Source of the DNA: Epiperipatus broadwayi
Lineage: Eukaryota; Onychophora; Udeonychophora; Euonychophora; Peripatidae
DNA length: 64,000 nt
Reading direction: 5' to 3'
Assembly: GCA_028023455.1 (NCBI GenBank)
Contig: JAQFVV010012394.1
Span: forward strand, 28,417,010 to 28,481,009
Shown: one piece after another, positions 33,050-44,285 of the stretch
Position numbering within the stretch: position 1 is the stretch's first letter
How the letters are laid out: each line of letters opens with the position of its first letter
Notes under the pieces: model-generated
Seen by the model: only the letters and a program-made list of their open reading frames with translations
Database searches by the model: none
What the model was told of the DNA's origin: nothing
Position numbers and translations under genes: made by a program

Positions 33050-34830
33050 ATATTTCAAAATTTAAAACTCTTAAATTGTGAAAAACATAAGAATTTCCCC
33101 ATTTTCAAAGCATAGCCTATTCCTTGTCAGTTCATAATTCTTTCACTTTCGGTGTACGATGATGGAGCACTTACTTAAATATTTCATAGTTAGTTTGCTC
33201 AAATTAGGAATAAGTTCTTTCGAACTTCTCCACCCCAAAAATGGATCACTATGTCTTGGTATAAGGGATAAATTTAAATAGTTTTCTAATTCTTGATCGA
33301 ATCATTTGTTCGTTTGTTTCTTTTTTTTTCATTTGGAAAACATGCTCTTTTTTATTCTTTCATTTACCAGAAGCGAATTCATCTAATAAATTGATAAAAC
33401 TTAAGAGATTCTCCTTTACCTTGATCATCCTCAGAAGTAGAAACTTCAAATTTTAATTTTTGAGATTCTGAATTATCAACATATTCTAAGCTATCAAATA
33501 TCCATTTTTTTTCCTCACTCTACTATATCCTCTTTCTGAAATTTCATCTTGAATCTTTGATCTGATAAAGATGATAGGCATAAAGACTATGCTGAAAATC
33601 TTTTCTTCATTGAAAATTGTAATTCTTCTACTGTGGTATAAATTCCATTACAGGAACTACTCTTCGCTTTTGACAAGAATAAATTCAGAGTCTCTTATTG
33701 GAATTATTAAAGATGATGTGGTTTCTCTTTGCTGGCTTCCATAGTAATTTCTTCAAATAGTTTTAAAAATAGAATAATTTTATCAATGAAAGACTACTGA
33801 TAAGGGCTCAATGTAGGAATTTTATTGTTTATAGTATATGTGACAAGGGCTTTTTGCTGTTCCAAGTTTCTTCCAACATGTAGTATGTAAAATTTTAGTG
33901 AATAGGAACATCTTGTATTAATTTGTGTTTCTGTAAACCTAACTTATCTTGCAAATCTTCCAATTTGCTTAAAGCTAAAGCAGAATGATTAAACAGTGTG
34001 ACAGTATTTCTATTAGCTGTGATTATAGTTTTTACAGCTTGTTGAGAAAATATACATTCTTTAAGTATCAGCTGCAGTGTATGTATAAAACATGATAATG
34101 CCTCTAAGTTGCAATTCCAGATTCCAGCTACCATATTTGCTCCAGAATTTCTCAATACTAAGAATAACTTATTACTTGTCAGATTATACTGTTCAGGGAC
34201 ATTATTTATCTGTTCACTGATTTGTATAGCTTTGTGGGAACCTTTAAAGGGAACAATTCTCAAAGCAGCTCTTTCTTGCTGAAACTGATCATTCAAACAG
34301 TAACATGGTACACTTAAAAAAAGGGGGAATTGTTTGCAGTTGTTATCCAAATATCAGTGATTAGAGAAACATATTTTGCATCATCAATAGATTTCTGAAT
34401 TTTTGACTGATCTTTTGAAATATATTAGGGGTGATATTATCAGAAAAATATTTTCTGCTGGGAATATTGTAATTAGGAGTAATTTTTGTTAGTAATCTTT
34501 GAAATTCTAAATCAGACACAACAAAGTATGGTTGTATATCTATGGCTATCATTTCTCCAGTAACTTCTTTGGATCCTTGATTATATATATTCCATAATTT
34601 TGTCTTCCCAAATACTTGAGTTGTTACTGATGAACATTTGGTTTCTCTTTATCTGTCCAGTTTCTTTTAAAAAGATTTTATGATGATATTGTTTGAGATG
34701 ATCTATCATGTTTGTCAGTTGTAAAAGTTTTCGCATTTTTTCCCACCTCTCCATATTAAAGCATTACATAAATTGCATTTGAAAACCTCATTTTTGTTGA
34801 TCTTAAAAAATTTCCATACAATACTCATGA
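33050..34830 (-). pseudogene. hAT transposase (ZBED-like), decayed
   Basis: From the 5' end on minus: a BED zinc finger (near 34790-34690: CNLCNALIWRGGKK, then a HLKQYHH-like end after frame changes). A 63-codon frame (34552-34361) follows with IAIDIQPYFVVSDLEFQRLL and IPSRKYFSDNI, which is the 'DLQPF..V' block of ZBED/hAT proteins. A 151-codon frame (34350-33895) carries NSGANMVAGIWNC, CFIHTLQLILKE, FNHSALALSKLEDLQ and LIQDVPIH, matching the catalytic-core 'DN..NMV', 'C.AHTLQL' and 'L.QDV.TRW' blocks. Downstream fragments near 33200-33080 resemble the hATC dimerisation domain (LSKLTMKYLSK, TRNRLCFENGEILMFF). Stops between blocks and an NSG in place of DNG show it is inactive. Confidence 0.85.
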
Positions 34831-35249
34831 CAAGTTTGGATTTAGAAAAAGTTTTAAAAAATAATAAATAAATCTGAAAAAGAAAATAACTTGATATTAA
34901 AAATAATTTTATTGTTATAGAATTTTATACATAATATTATTTAACTATTGTTGTATTGGTGGAAAAGAGATTTTATCATAAGCACATTTGATCCTTTTGA
35001 AATGATAAAAGGTTATAGGTTCTTAATAAGGTGATTTAAAATATAAAAGTTTTAAATAAAATGTTTTATAAACAATGCATTTTCTTTACAAAGAAAAATG
35101 AAAATGCTGCTAATTCGCCTTCCAATTAGTTATTATTACAATAAAATAAATATGAGTATGACAAAATAAATATGGTTATGACAATTTCACAAATCTTTTA
35201 ATAATTCATCTGTAGACTTCATAAGGCTCTGATATTTAATAAATACAAT

Positions 35250-35390
35250 TAGTGTTGCCAGATGTCCTGATTTAGCAGGCCATATCCTGATTTTTCCTGC
35301 ATTCTCAAACATATATATAGAATTTTTAAAAAAATTTATGAAGCGGTCCTGATTTTTTTTTTGTATCCAGGTAAAAATCTGGCAACCTTA
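35250..35390. mobile_element. 141-bp hAT MITE nested in the larger hAT element
   Basis: The ends TAGTGTTGCCAGAT and ATCTGGCAACCTTA are near-perfect inverted repeats of hAT type. They are flanked by the 8-bp target duplications AATACAAT (35242-35249) and AATATAAT (35391-35398), 7/8 identical. Confidence 0.88.
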
Positions 35391-35865
35391 AATATAATGA
35401 TACTTATAGGCTTATGAACTTAACTTGTTCCTAGCAACAGCTCACATCTCGAATCAATTTTCTCCATTGAATTAAAAAATGTATATAGAATTAATTCATT
35501 CTGGTGCTCAGAATACATACTTATTTAAGTTTTATTTGTTTATGCGTATAAAAGTGGTAAAAATAAATTAAAACAACCTTAATTTTATACATACTTTTAT
35601 TATATATAAATATATGTATATATAAAAATGTTTATATTTGATTCTTGTCATACCAAGAATCTGTCTGAAGCCTGTTTAGTTTTTTTGGCTGCCACAATGT
35701 AACGGTGCTGTGTTCTTGGTATAAGAGGACCCCCCCCCTTCCAAAATGGTCATAGGGTATTTAACTGTATTTAACAATCGCTCCATTAATCAGTATCAGC
35801 TGATAATGTATGGCCAATTAATCAATAATTGGATATTTTACTTATTGGTGCAATCCTACTGTCAA

Positions 35866-36165
35866 TCCATTTCTAGATGAAAGTCTCCAAATTTAATTCA
35901 GTTACTCTGATTTCTAGCCTGTCTTTTCCATAACACATCAGCAAATTTCCCTATTTCATCCATCCATTTTATATGTGGTCTTTTTCTAGGTCTTTTACAA
36001 CCTTTAGCAATCCAGTTTAAGACTCAACTATGTATCTATTATTATTTCTAGAAAAATGTCTAGCCCAGCTTCATTTCAGTCTCTTAATTCTTTCAATGAT
36101 GTCTGTAATACCTGCTTGTTCTCTTACATATGTGTTTGATTTTCAATCCCTTCATTACCTATGGT
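35866..36165 (-). mobile_element. RTE 3' fragment interrupted by the hAT element
   Basis: TCAATCCATTTCTAGATGAAAGTCTCC and CATCCATTTTATATGTGGTCTTTTTCTAGG are collinear with 24230-24360 of the better RTE copy. It ends near 36160 with CCCTTCATTACC. Old and frame-disrupted. Confidence 0.85.
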
Positions 36166-36556
36166 TTATGGGATTATAAAGTAATATCTTATGTGATCTT
36201 ATCATTTTTTAGTGGACTGAGTAAATTATTACTATGTTAGTATATTGGTTTTTGTTTTTTAACGTATATTGATTGTTATTGAGAAATATTTGGTGGAGTT
36301 TTTGAGTTACGTTTTATTTTAAAACAAAAATGTATTTTGCAAACATAAGGAGTAATGAAAGTTTATAAAAAAAATGTATGAATATTAAAAAAAATATATC
36401 AAAAAGATAAAATGTGTTAGTTGCATATATATATTTTCCAATGGTGACACCATGCACATATTAAAGTAGATTACAAACTAATTGATATATATATATTATT
36501 AAATAACTTAAAGCAATAAAAAAAATACATATAAATAATATCTGTACTTGTTAATT
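36166..36556. other. Unassigned AT-rich stretch
   Basis: Nothing recognisable. Confidence 0.45.
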
Positions 36557-37248
36557 AGCCACTGTACACCACTTAGTGCTCTGTTTCTGTGCAAAAATGT
36601 TTTAATATAATATTTCTAGGCTGGGACAAAACACTTCTTTTTATTTAAAAATGTATAGTATTTTATCTAATAGTAAATGAAACGTTTAAACAAAAATTAA
36701 AAAAACCCCACTTGATTAACAAACTAATCAGCCCAAATTAAATGAAATTCCATTTAATGAAATTGCAGTGCATAGCGCTGGAATGTGCAGGAGGGGGGGC
36801 ACTAGTTTTGCCGATACAAAGGATCGTACAAAAGATGCATTACTCTGATCAAACCAAGCTTATGATTTCCAAAACATCGTCCAACTTGACAAGTTTACGC
36901 TACGCATTTGCAATTCTTTTCACCTTCCAAGCTGTGTAGGGAAGCTCGGGAACAGGCTTACAATTATTAGTATGTAATAGTACGGCAGCTAGGATGTAAG
37001 ATCATTACTTCAAATGCACATTAAAAGAGTTACACTTTCACATCATACAGTATCCATCTGTGAAGTGTGTGCTATTTGCATAGTGTCACAAAGCACATCA
37101 GTGGCCATGATATTTGTGTGCAATGCCATCTAGGCCTGCTAACAGCTAATATGAACATAACTGTTCTATATGCCATAAGTTCGGCCACATAAATGGAATA
37201 TTTCTGTGTTTTTGCACAGAAAGCGCCACCAACTGATGTACAGTGGCT
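36557..37248. mobile_element. 692-bp terminal-inverted-repeat element, superfamily unclear
   Basis: The left end AGCCACTGTACACCACTTAG and the right end complement AGCCACTGTACATCAGTTGG match well and are followed by TTTCTGTGCAAAAA on both sides. The interior (36740-37180) is less AT-rich and includes a 65-codon frame without recognisable domains. The flanks TGTTAATT and TATTTATT agree at 6 of 8 positions, which would fit hAT, but in such AT-rich DNA this proves little. Confidence 0.75.
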
Positions 37249-37515
37249 TATTTATTTTGAAAAAAAATTTAAAATTATTTTTTCATCAAACAAACAATGA
37301 TTGAAAAATATATTTTCTGCTAATGTCGTCATTGCAAATCACTTCAAAAGAAATAAAATCTAAATTTGCTATCATCCCTAATTTAATTTATGTATTTCCA
37401 TTTATCACAATATTTGTTTTAGATATTACTTTCAGGTTTTTAAACATACTATCATATTTTCATGTTTTTGATATTTTTTTAAATGAAAAATAAACATATT
37501 GGTTAGCTTATTCTT
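37249..37515. other. Short unassigned AT-rich stretch
   Basis: Nothing recognisable. Confidence 0.4.
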
Positions 37516-38370
37516 GTGTATGCGATGCAATGTACTATGGCTTCTTCTTTATCAAAGTCAGAAATCTCTCAGTCTCTATGCCCAGATAAACCTGTTACCC
37601 ACCTCAGTTTCCCTTTCCATTGTGACCCTAAGTTTTTTCCATATTCTGCTCCATCCAATTTCCACATCATGTTTGTCCACTGTATGACATTTATATCTAG
37701 ATCCTCTCTTATTTTCCAAATCCATTATGAAAACCACCACAACTTCATTATTTGTATCCTTTCTGCTTTAAGTATTTACATTCAATTAGCAAATGCCAAA
37801 TAATTTTCATGCCTTCCTTACATAACTTGCAGCTACACGACCCACATTTTGCTATTTATGTGTGTATTTTCTTGTTGCTAACAATCCTGTTCGAGCCTTA
37901 AACAGTACACAATTTCCTAATTTTCTATGCGATGGACTATGGTTTCTGCTTTTTCAGAGTCATGAATCTCAGCTACTATGTTTGAAGAAACTTGTTAGCC
38001 ACTTTACCTTCCTTTTTCATTTCCCACCCCCAAGTTTTACTCGTATTCTTCTCTATCCTGCTCCATTCCATTTCCACACATTATCTTTATTTACTCTATG
38101 GCCTTTATATCTAAATCTCCTTTATCTTTTTCCAAACCCAACATAAAAACCAAGAACCCACTTTCTGTATAATTACTTTGTTTAGATTTATTTTCCCACA
38201 ACTTCATTATGTGCACCCTTTCTGCTTGTAAGTATTTACATTCAATTAATAGATGCCTAATATTCTCCATGCCTTCCTTACATAACTTGAAGACTAAATC
38301 TCCCGCATTTCTTCATTTATATGTATATTCCCTTGTTGCTAACGATTCTTTTCAAGCCTTAAACAGTAAA
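37516..38370 (-). repeat. Tandem duplication of the LINE C 3' region
   Basis: 37516-37915 and about 37925-38370 are diverged direct copies of the same LINE segment. Shared landmarks, about 400 bp apart, are CCAAATCCATTATGAAAACC or an equivalent, ATGCCTTCCTTACATAACTTG and GAGCCTTAAACAGTA. A third copy of the outer part lies at 43060-43330 on the plus strand. Confidence 0.75.
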
Positions 38371-40690
38371 CTACTTTCCTTGTTATTAGCATAAATTAAC
38401 TCATATCCAATATACTGTTTACTTCTATAAATATTTAAACTCACTCTACTCTCCATACTAGTTTTCTCTCTCTCCAAATCCCAATTTTTTGTTAATGCAT
38501 CCATTCTTCTATCCCATTCCTTGCCAGATAACACTCAACAATTCTCCTAACACAATCATCCCACCTTTGGTATAAATACACTGACAAAGTCTAATGTTCT
38601 GGATATTGTACTACCTTTGTAACCCATCCTGTTTCTTGCCCTTTATTCACAATCCAAATAAAAACTATTTTGGTTGTTCCCTTATTATCCATAAACTGCA
38701 ATCTACCGAACATTTTTAATTGCTTTTTGCATTTTTCATATAAAAACTTGACTATCCCATTTCTTTTTGAATTGCCTTCTTTGTGGTCCACACATCTGCT
38801 TCAAATGCATGTTTTCCTACTTCTCTTTGTACTTTTTCTAAGTTATCTAATACCCCTTTATTAACAGATAATGCATTGACCATATGTTAATCCTGCTACC
38901 GTGACTCCCTTCCATACAATTCTAACTACATCATACTTATTATATGAAAACACTTCAATAATTGAACCCCTTTCTTTTCTTTGCTTCATTTATCAATTTT
39001 TTTCCCATTTAAGATGATTCCCAAATAGTTATACCTATTCATCACACTTAACTATATATTCCCCAATACAAATTTTTGTCTTCTTTTCCCCCAGTATTAA
39101 TCATCATTACTTTCGATTTTTTTTCACAGAATTTAATTTCCATTTTTTTACCCACCTTTGCCAATGTCCCCAGCATAACTTCCATATCTCCCCTTCTTTA
39201 TATGCACAAGAAGGCATCATCTGCAAATAAAAGACCCGACAATTTATATACCCCCTTGCCACTTATAAATGGTATCTCTATTCCTCTTTCTAGTCTCTCT
39301 ATTGCTCTCTCCATTTCTCTCAAATACAACAAAAACAAAATAGGTGACACAGGGCATTCTTACCTTAATCCCATCCCATTTTTAGCTTTTAACTGATTCT
39401 ATATTCCCCATTTGATATGTATACCATTATAATCTCTTAATAATATTCACTAAAAATCCATCCATCCCCAAATTTATTAAACTTACCCATAATCTATTTG
39501 TATTTACTCTATCATATGCCTTCTCTATATTTATAAAAATCACATTTAACTGTCTACCTATAAATTCTACTCATATCTATAAACTGTGTAATTACAAATA
39601 AACTATCTCCTATATGCCTATCTGATTGAAAACCTCCCTGCATTTCTCCCACTATATTATTTTCTTCAATCCAGTTTGTGCCCCTTCCAGCCATTATATA
39701 TGCAAAAACTTTAAATGACACTGATGTTGCCACTATTGGTCTATAATTACTTCACTTTCTATGATCCTTACGCTTTCCTTTAAATAGTAGCCTTACTCTT
39801 GGTATTACTCCAACTACCCAGAAAATTTCTCTTCTCTGCCATCTTATTAAAACATGATAATAGGTTTAATTTTGTTCTATGTCATAAATTCATTACCATC
39901 TTTGCTTCCCATCTATCCAAACCTGTTGCCTTTCCACTTTTCAATATCTTCCCTGTGTCATTCAGGTCATTTTTTGTAAACTTAATATTTCCATTACTAT
40001 ATACTTTCGTGTTTGTTATCACATTGTTCTTTACATCTAACATCTTTTCTATATCCATTACATACCTATTTAAGATTGTCTCTAATTCTTCTCTAGAGCT
40101 GCATTCTATTCCCTCATCATCTAGTAATACTATTTTTCTTTCCCTTATACGCCTTCTTTTAATGTATTCCCAATTTTTTTTTACTCCCATCTCTACCACT
40201 TTTATTAATATCCTCCAACAATTTACTATTCAATTTCATTTTCTCTCTATAATTATCTATTTTAACCAACTTCTTTTTTAAGCAAAGTACTTTTCACATT
40301 TACCATTAACATCTTTTTCACACACTTATATATATTCTCTACATGCTTTTTTGTCTCTTTACACTTATACTCTCACTTTTCTATTACTTTTTTTTTTTCT
40401 GAATAGTCTAACCTAAAACCCTATTTGCCACTTTTTCTACTTCATCGCACCAGTTTTTATATTCACCCCCCAACCAACTCTTCCATTGGTTCTTGTAGAT
40501 TTTTCTAACTTATTCTTATCATTCATTCTCCATTGACATCTTTCACTATCCATTCTACTTTTATTACTATTTTTTCCATGACACTCATTTAGTATATAGA
40601 CGATGGCTTTACCATCAAGTGGTATATAAATGCAACTAATACTGAACATATTTATATTGTCTATAGTCATTTTCAAAGTTTTTTCCTTTC
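37516..40690 (-). pseudogene. Decayed LINE (family C) with endonuclease tail, RT and zinc-finger-like end
   Basis: Minus-strand blocks run in order across changing frames. The end of the endonuclease/linker lies around 40676-40437. A 105-codon frame (40199-39882: NWEYIKRRRIRERKI ... SGKATGLDRWEAKMV) is the pre-RT linker and RT block 1. Near 39240-39200, KLSGLLFADDAFLC is motif C. RYNYLGIILNGKK is near 39050, then thumb pieces including AIQKEMG and KEWDRRMDALTKNWDLERE (about 38500). A C-terminal KLCKEGMENIRHLLIEC-like Cys/His cluster lies near 38300. These belong to a non-LTR retrotransposon unlike the RTE family. It is riddled with stops. The 3' part is duplicated in tandem. Confidence 0.82.
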
Positions 40691-40944
40691 ATCAGTTATT
40701 TTTTATTTCAATTGAAAAATTAAAATTATAAGATATTTATCAATAGTATAGGTTCTGTCTACTTTATTAAAGCATTAAATAAATCCATTTTTTTTAATGA
40801 TTCATTAATTCCAGTGTATAATAAATTATCTTTCTTACACTTACTTTCTTTACAAATCATAATTTATTGTATGCATCAAATTTTGTTCTCCTTCTCTCTC
40901 TATATATGAATCATTATGCAATTAAATCTATGAATAACAAAGAA

Positions 40945-42083
40945 AAACTCCAGGAAATGATGGAATTATTATCTTAAAAGAAACAGATGAAAAAATAAAA
41001 AAAGTATTGGCCAGGTTATATATGAAATGTAGGAATGTTAAAGATGTACAGGATGATTGGAAGAATGCAATAGCAATATTGATATTTAAAAAAGGTAATA
41101 AAGATTACAGGCCTGTCAGTCTTCTGTTAATTCTATACAAAGTCTTTATTCAGATAATTACAATTCATCTATAGCAAACATTTTTGGATTCCACCTAACC
41201 AAAAGACCATAATGGATTTAAATGTGGTTTTTGCATAATGGATCTCATCCAATTATTGAAAGAAATTGTAGAAATATCCAATGAATATGAGTTTCCACTA
41301 TGCTTTGGATTTATAAATTATGAAAAGGCATTTGAATCTATTAGCATTTCCATGATGATTAAAACTTTGGATCATCAGGATATAGAACAAAGTTATTGTT
41401 ATTTTCTGAAGAATATTTATCACAATGCAATAGTAATGATTAGAATGACATGGTGATACTAAGAAATTAGGACTAAGGAGGATATATGACAGAATGATTC
41501 AACATCTCAAAACTCATTTGATGGGGTAAAATAGGAAATAAAGCAATAAAAGTAAAAGTAAGTGGCAATTATTTAAGTCATCTAGATTTTGCAAATGATA
41601 TGGGAGTTTTTGAAAGAAATATTTCAGTCTACAGGAAATATTGCAAGAGTTATTCAATAAAGGTAAGAAAGTAGATATAAAAGTAAATACTAAGAAGACT
41701 AAAATAATATTCATTGTATTTTCTCAAAAGAAGAAAATAGAGATCGATAATGATGAATTAGAAGTTATTAACTACAATTCCTTCTGTTAGATTATTGATC
41801 TGGATAGAAAAATAATGGTTGACATTAATCATAGAGTTAATCTTTGATGGATTGCTTTTAGTAGAAAAAACAAATGAAATATCTTTGTGTTTGAAAAAAG
41901 GAAAGTTTCAATAGATGCGTTTTACCATTTCTGACTTATGGATTTGAGACTTGGTCACATAATAGATGAGCAATGCAGAATCTTCAAATCACTCAAATGA
42001 AATATGGACTGAATTGTTTGGAGTAAGAAGATATTGAAATATGGAATGATTTATGTTAGGAATAAGAAGATATAGGTGTGATT
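40945..42083 (+). pseudogene. Decayed RTE copy, RT region
   Basis: It starts at RT block 1 (CTCCAGGAAATGATGGAATTA, GKAPGNDGI-like). It continues with DYRPVSLL and the 72-codon frame 41238-41456 (LCFGFINYEKAFESI, LDHQDIEQSYCYFLKNIY), a HLDFANDMGVF motif C near 41580 (ADD changed to AND), and the YNSFC and thumb region. It breaks off near 42083 inside an expanded 39-bp repeat where fold-back elements have inserted. The element resumes at about 43372. Confidence 0.85.
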
Positions 42084-42086
42084 TGT

Positions 42087-42620
42087 AAGAGTACTAAATT
42101 CTCCATTCTGTAGTGCCATCAAGTACAAGCCTTCATAATCAGTGGATGCAGGAAGGTTTGTGCATAAAATTTCTATCTATTGCATAGTCATCTAACACCT
42201 CCAGACTAATTTCTAACTTTGTGGCTTTCATCAGTGAGGAGTCTTGGATTTGAGAGCAATGTACCCAGACCAATGCAACCCTCCAGTAGTCAGCTTTTAC
42301 CTACTTGGTTAACTATAAAGCTAGGAGCCCAAAATAAAAACACCATAATGTTTCCAACCCAACCTCATTCAGATCATGGGCTCCTAACCAAATACATAAA
42401 AGGTGTCTTCTGGAGGGTTGCATTAGATTCTAAGATCTAAGTGCAGTGCTCTCAAATTCAAGGCTCCTCACTGATGAAAGCCACAAGCTAGAAACTAGTC
42501 TGGGGATGTTGGATGAGTAGGCACTAGATAGGGATTTTATTATACAAACCTTTCTGCATCCATTGATTATGAAGGCTTGCACTTTGTGGCGCTACTGTAT
42601 GGAGAGTTTGATACTCTTAT
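42087..42620. mobile_element. Family F fold-back, about 534 bp, hammerhead-bearing
   Basis: Ends GTAAGAGTACTAAATTCTCC and AGAGTTTGATACTCTTAT pair. Internal landmarks (CAAGCCTTCATAATCAGTGG, CATCAGTGAGGAGTCTTGG and complements) match the 6226 copy. It is inserted in the RTE copy, next to a partial copy of the same family. The 73-codon + frame 42219-42440 crosses the arms and is not a gene. Confidence 0.85.
42453..42517 (+). ncRNA. Hammerhead ribozyme, family F, intact core
   Basis: AUUCAA...CCUCA, then CUGAUGA (42471-42477), stem II A-AGC-CACAA-GCU-A (42478-42490), GAAAC (42491-42495), UAGU, C17 at 42500, then UGGGG...UUGGAU. CCUCA pairs with UGGGG next to the core, and AUUCAA with UUGGAU beyond an internal loop. 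Stem III is the self-complementary ACUAGU. The only weakness is an A-A apposition where stem II normally has its first G-C pair. Predicted cleavage is after 42500. The complementary left arm (minus, about 42195-42255) reads CUGAUGA...GAAAUUAGUC, slightly decayed. Confidence 0.75.
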
Positions 42621-42649
42621 TAACAGTATGTGTAAGCATATGAAATGGT

Positions 42650-43055
42650 TATCATGTGATCATTTTATATCTATCTTTCCTATAGGATAATGGTGTCTGG
42701 TTTTTGAAAAATCAAAGACAGCAAAATGAATAGATACTGAACTGAATTTAGATTTATATGGCTATACAGGTGAATGAGTTTGGATTGCTAACATTGTTTT
42801 CATCTTGGGCTCATAGCTATATAGTTAACCGAATAGGTAAAAGCTGACTGCTGGAGGATTGCATTAGATCCTTAGATCTATGTGCAGTGCTCGCAAGTCC
42901 AAGTCTCCTCACTGATGAAAGTCATAATCTAGAAAAGTCAGGGAATTTTGGATGAGTAGTCACTAGGTAGGGATTTTCTCCACAAACCTTTTTGCATCCA
43001 TTGATTATGAAGGCTTGCACTTGGTGGCATTTGGTGGCACAACTATATAGAAAGG
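42650..43055 (+). mobile_element. Partial family F copy (one arm)
   Basis: It carries the centre-to-right-arm part: GGATAATGGTGTCTGG, GGAGGATTGCATTAGATCC, CTCACTGATGAAAGTC, CATTGATTATGAAGGCTTGC. The hammerhead region (about 42893-42962) keeps CUGAUGA, but the GAAAC/stem III part is shortened to GAAAAGUC, so it is predicted inactive. Confidence 0.7.
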
Positions 43056-43059
43056 GCAC

Positions 43060-43330
43060 ATATGAAGTTATGGAAGAATAAATATGAAAAAAGTGATTAT
43101 ACAGAAAGTGGATTATTGGTTTTTATATTGGGTTTGGAAAAAGATAAGGGGATTTAGATATAAAGGCCATAGAGTTGACAAATATTATGTTGTGGAAATG
43201 GGATGGAGCAGAATATGGGAAAACGGACTGGGGAATGTAAAATAAAGTAGCTAACAGGTTTCTTTGGGCATAATTGCTGAGAGATTCTTGACTTCGTTTG
43301 AGAAGCTACAGTACATCACATTACTCTTAT
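43060..43330 (+). repeat. LINE family C fragment
   Basis: AAAGTGGATTATTGGTTTTTA, GGAAATGGGATGGAGCAGAAT, GCTGAGAGATTCTTGACTTC is the complement of the LINE C 3' region near 37540-37780 and 37950-38180. Non-coding fragment. Confidence 0.7.
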
Positions 43331-43371
43331 TAGCATGTGTAAACATATGAAATGGTGAAGATGTGATGAGT

Positions 43372-43690
43372 GATTTATGTTAGGAGTAAATAAAAATATT
43401 GAAATAAATAGTGAAGAGATGAAATGTGGAGTGATTTATGTTAGGAATAAGAAGATATTGAAATATGATGATTTATGTTAGGAGTAAGAAGATACTGAAA
43501 TGTTGAAGTGGTTTATGTTAGGAGTAAAAAAATACTGAAATATGGAGTGATTTATGTTAGGAGTAAGAAGATATTGCAATATGGAGTGATTTATGTTAGG
43601 AGTAAGAAGATATTGGAAATATGGAATGATTTATGTTAGGAATAATAAGATATTGAATTTAAGGCATGATTTATGTTACCAGTAAAAAGA
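43372..43690 (+). repeat. 39-bp minisatellite derived from RTE coding sequence
   Basis: About eight units of 37-50 bp, each with GGAGTGATTTATGTTAGGAG, TAAGAAGATATTGAAAT. The unit corresponds to the single-copy RTE segment encoding MERCMLGVTRRD (compare ATGGAGAGATGCATGTTAGG at 13940). Two further units lie at 42004-42083, on the other side of the inserted fold-backs, so expansion began before that insertion. Confidence 0.88.
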
Positions 43691-43739
43691 AAATAGAATA
43701 TATGGGCGATAGAATAAACAGACATTATTATTACTGACA

Positions 43740-43985
43740 TCATTAAAAGGATTAAGAGACTTAAGTTGTCTTGGATATATTGTTAGAAGAAATGGTAATA
43801 GATGGATAGTTGAAGTTTTAAATTGGATTTCAAGAGATTGAAAAAGACATAGAAGGAGACCACATGTTAAATGTATGTATGAAATAAGGAAGTGAAAGAG
43901 TGATGTGGAGAAGAGAGGTTCGAGATTAGATAAATAGAATTAAATTTGGATTTTTATCCTGAAGTGGATTGATAATGGTTACATT
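43740..43985 (+). pseudogene. RTE 3' end after the minisatellite
   Basis: ATCATTAAAAGGATTAAGAG, GGATATATTGTTAGAAGAAATGG, TGGATTTCAAGAGATTG and AAGTGGATTGATAATGGTTA follow the C-terminal part of the RTE protein and its 3' end. Decayed. It completes the copy that starts at 40945. Confidence 0.85.
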
Positions 43986-43993
43986 TCACATTA

Positions 43994-44285
43994 AATAACT
44001 GAAACACAGGCTTATTATATACCTGTGTCTATATATGTAATATATAGGGTATATGAGCACAGACTTTCACACCACCCACCACTCTCCATTCTATCTCATA
44101 ACACTGATACACCTGAACACATGAAATACGTATATTGGTGATTATTTATCTTTTCAACATATATGTGTTCAAGTGTATCAGTGTTATGAGATAAGAGTGA
44201 TGGGTGGTGTGAAAGTCTGTGCTCATATACCCTATATATTACATATATAAACACAGGTATATAATAAGCCTGTGTTTCAGTTATT
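43994..44285. mobile_element. 292-bp fold-back element P8
   Basis: The ends AATAACTGAAACACAGGCTT and AAGCCTGTGTTTCAGTTATT are perfect complements. Pairing continues through CACAGACTTTCACACCACCC and CTCATAACACTGATACAC, with few mismatches, to a centre near 44140. It abuts the RTE end at 43985. A CTGATAC...GAAA order is present but lacks the conserved G8-A9, so I do not call a ribozyme. The 70-codon minus frame is inside the arms. Confidence 0.88.

Larger units (their letters stand above)
32714..35858 (-). mobile_element. Complete but decayed hAT transposon (BED-finger type)
   Basis: Terminal inverted repeats TAAGGTTGCAACCATTAATT (left) and AATTGG...GGTGCAATCCTA (right, the complement of TAGGATTGCACCAA) are flanked by 8-bp target duplications CTATCAAT (32706-32713) and CTGTCAAT (35859-35866), 7/8 identical. 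The length of about 3.1 kb and the minus-strand transposase remnants are as expected for the hAT superfamily. The target was a 3'-end RTE copy, whose two parts flank it. A small hAT MITE is nested at 35250-35390. Confidence 0.9.

Noticed and set aside
43372-43690. CRISPR-like array
   Set aside because: Units are contiguous with no unique spacers, and they derive from RTE coding sequence; the window is eukaryotic.
43994-44285. Hammerhead ribozyme in palindrome P8 (CTGATAC ... GAAATACGTATA)
   Set aside because: The self-complementary AUACGUAU after GAAA is tempting, but the conserved G8 and A9 are missing in both arms and stem I does not pair.
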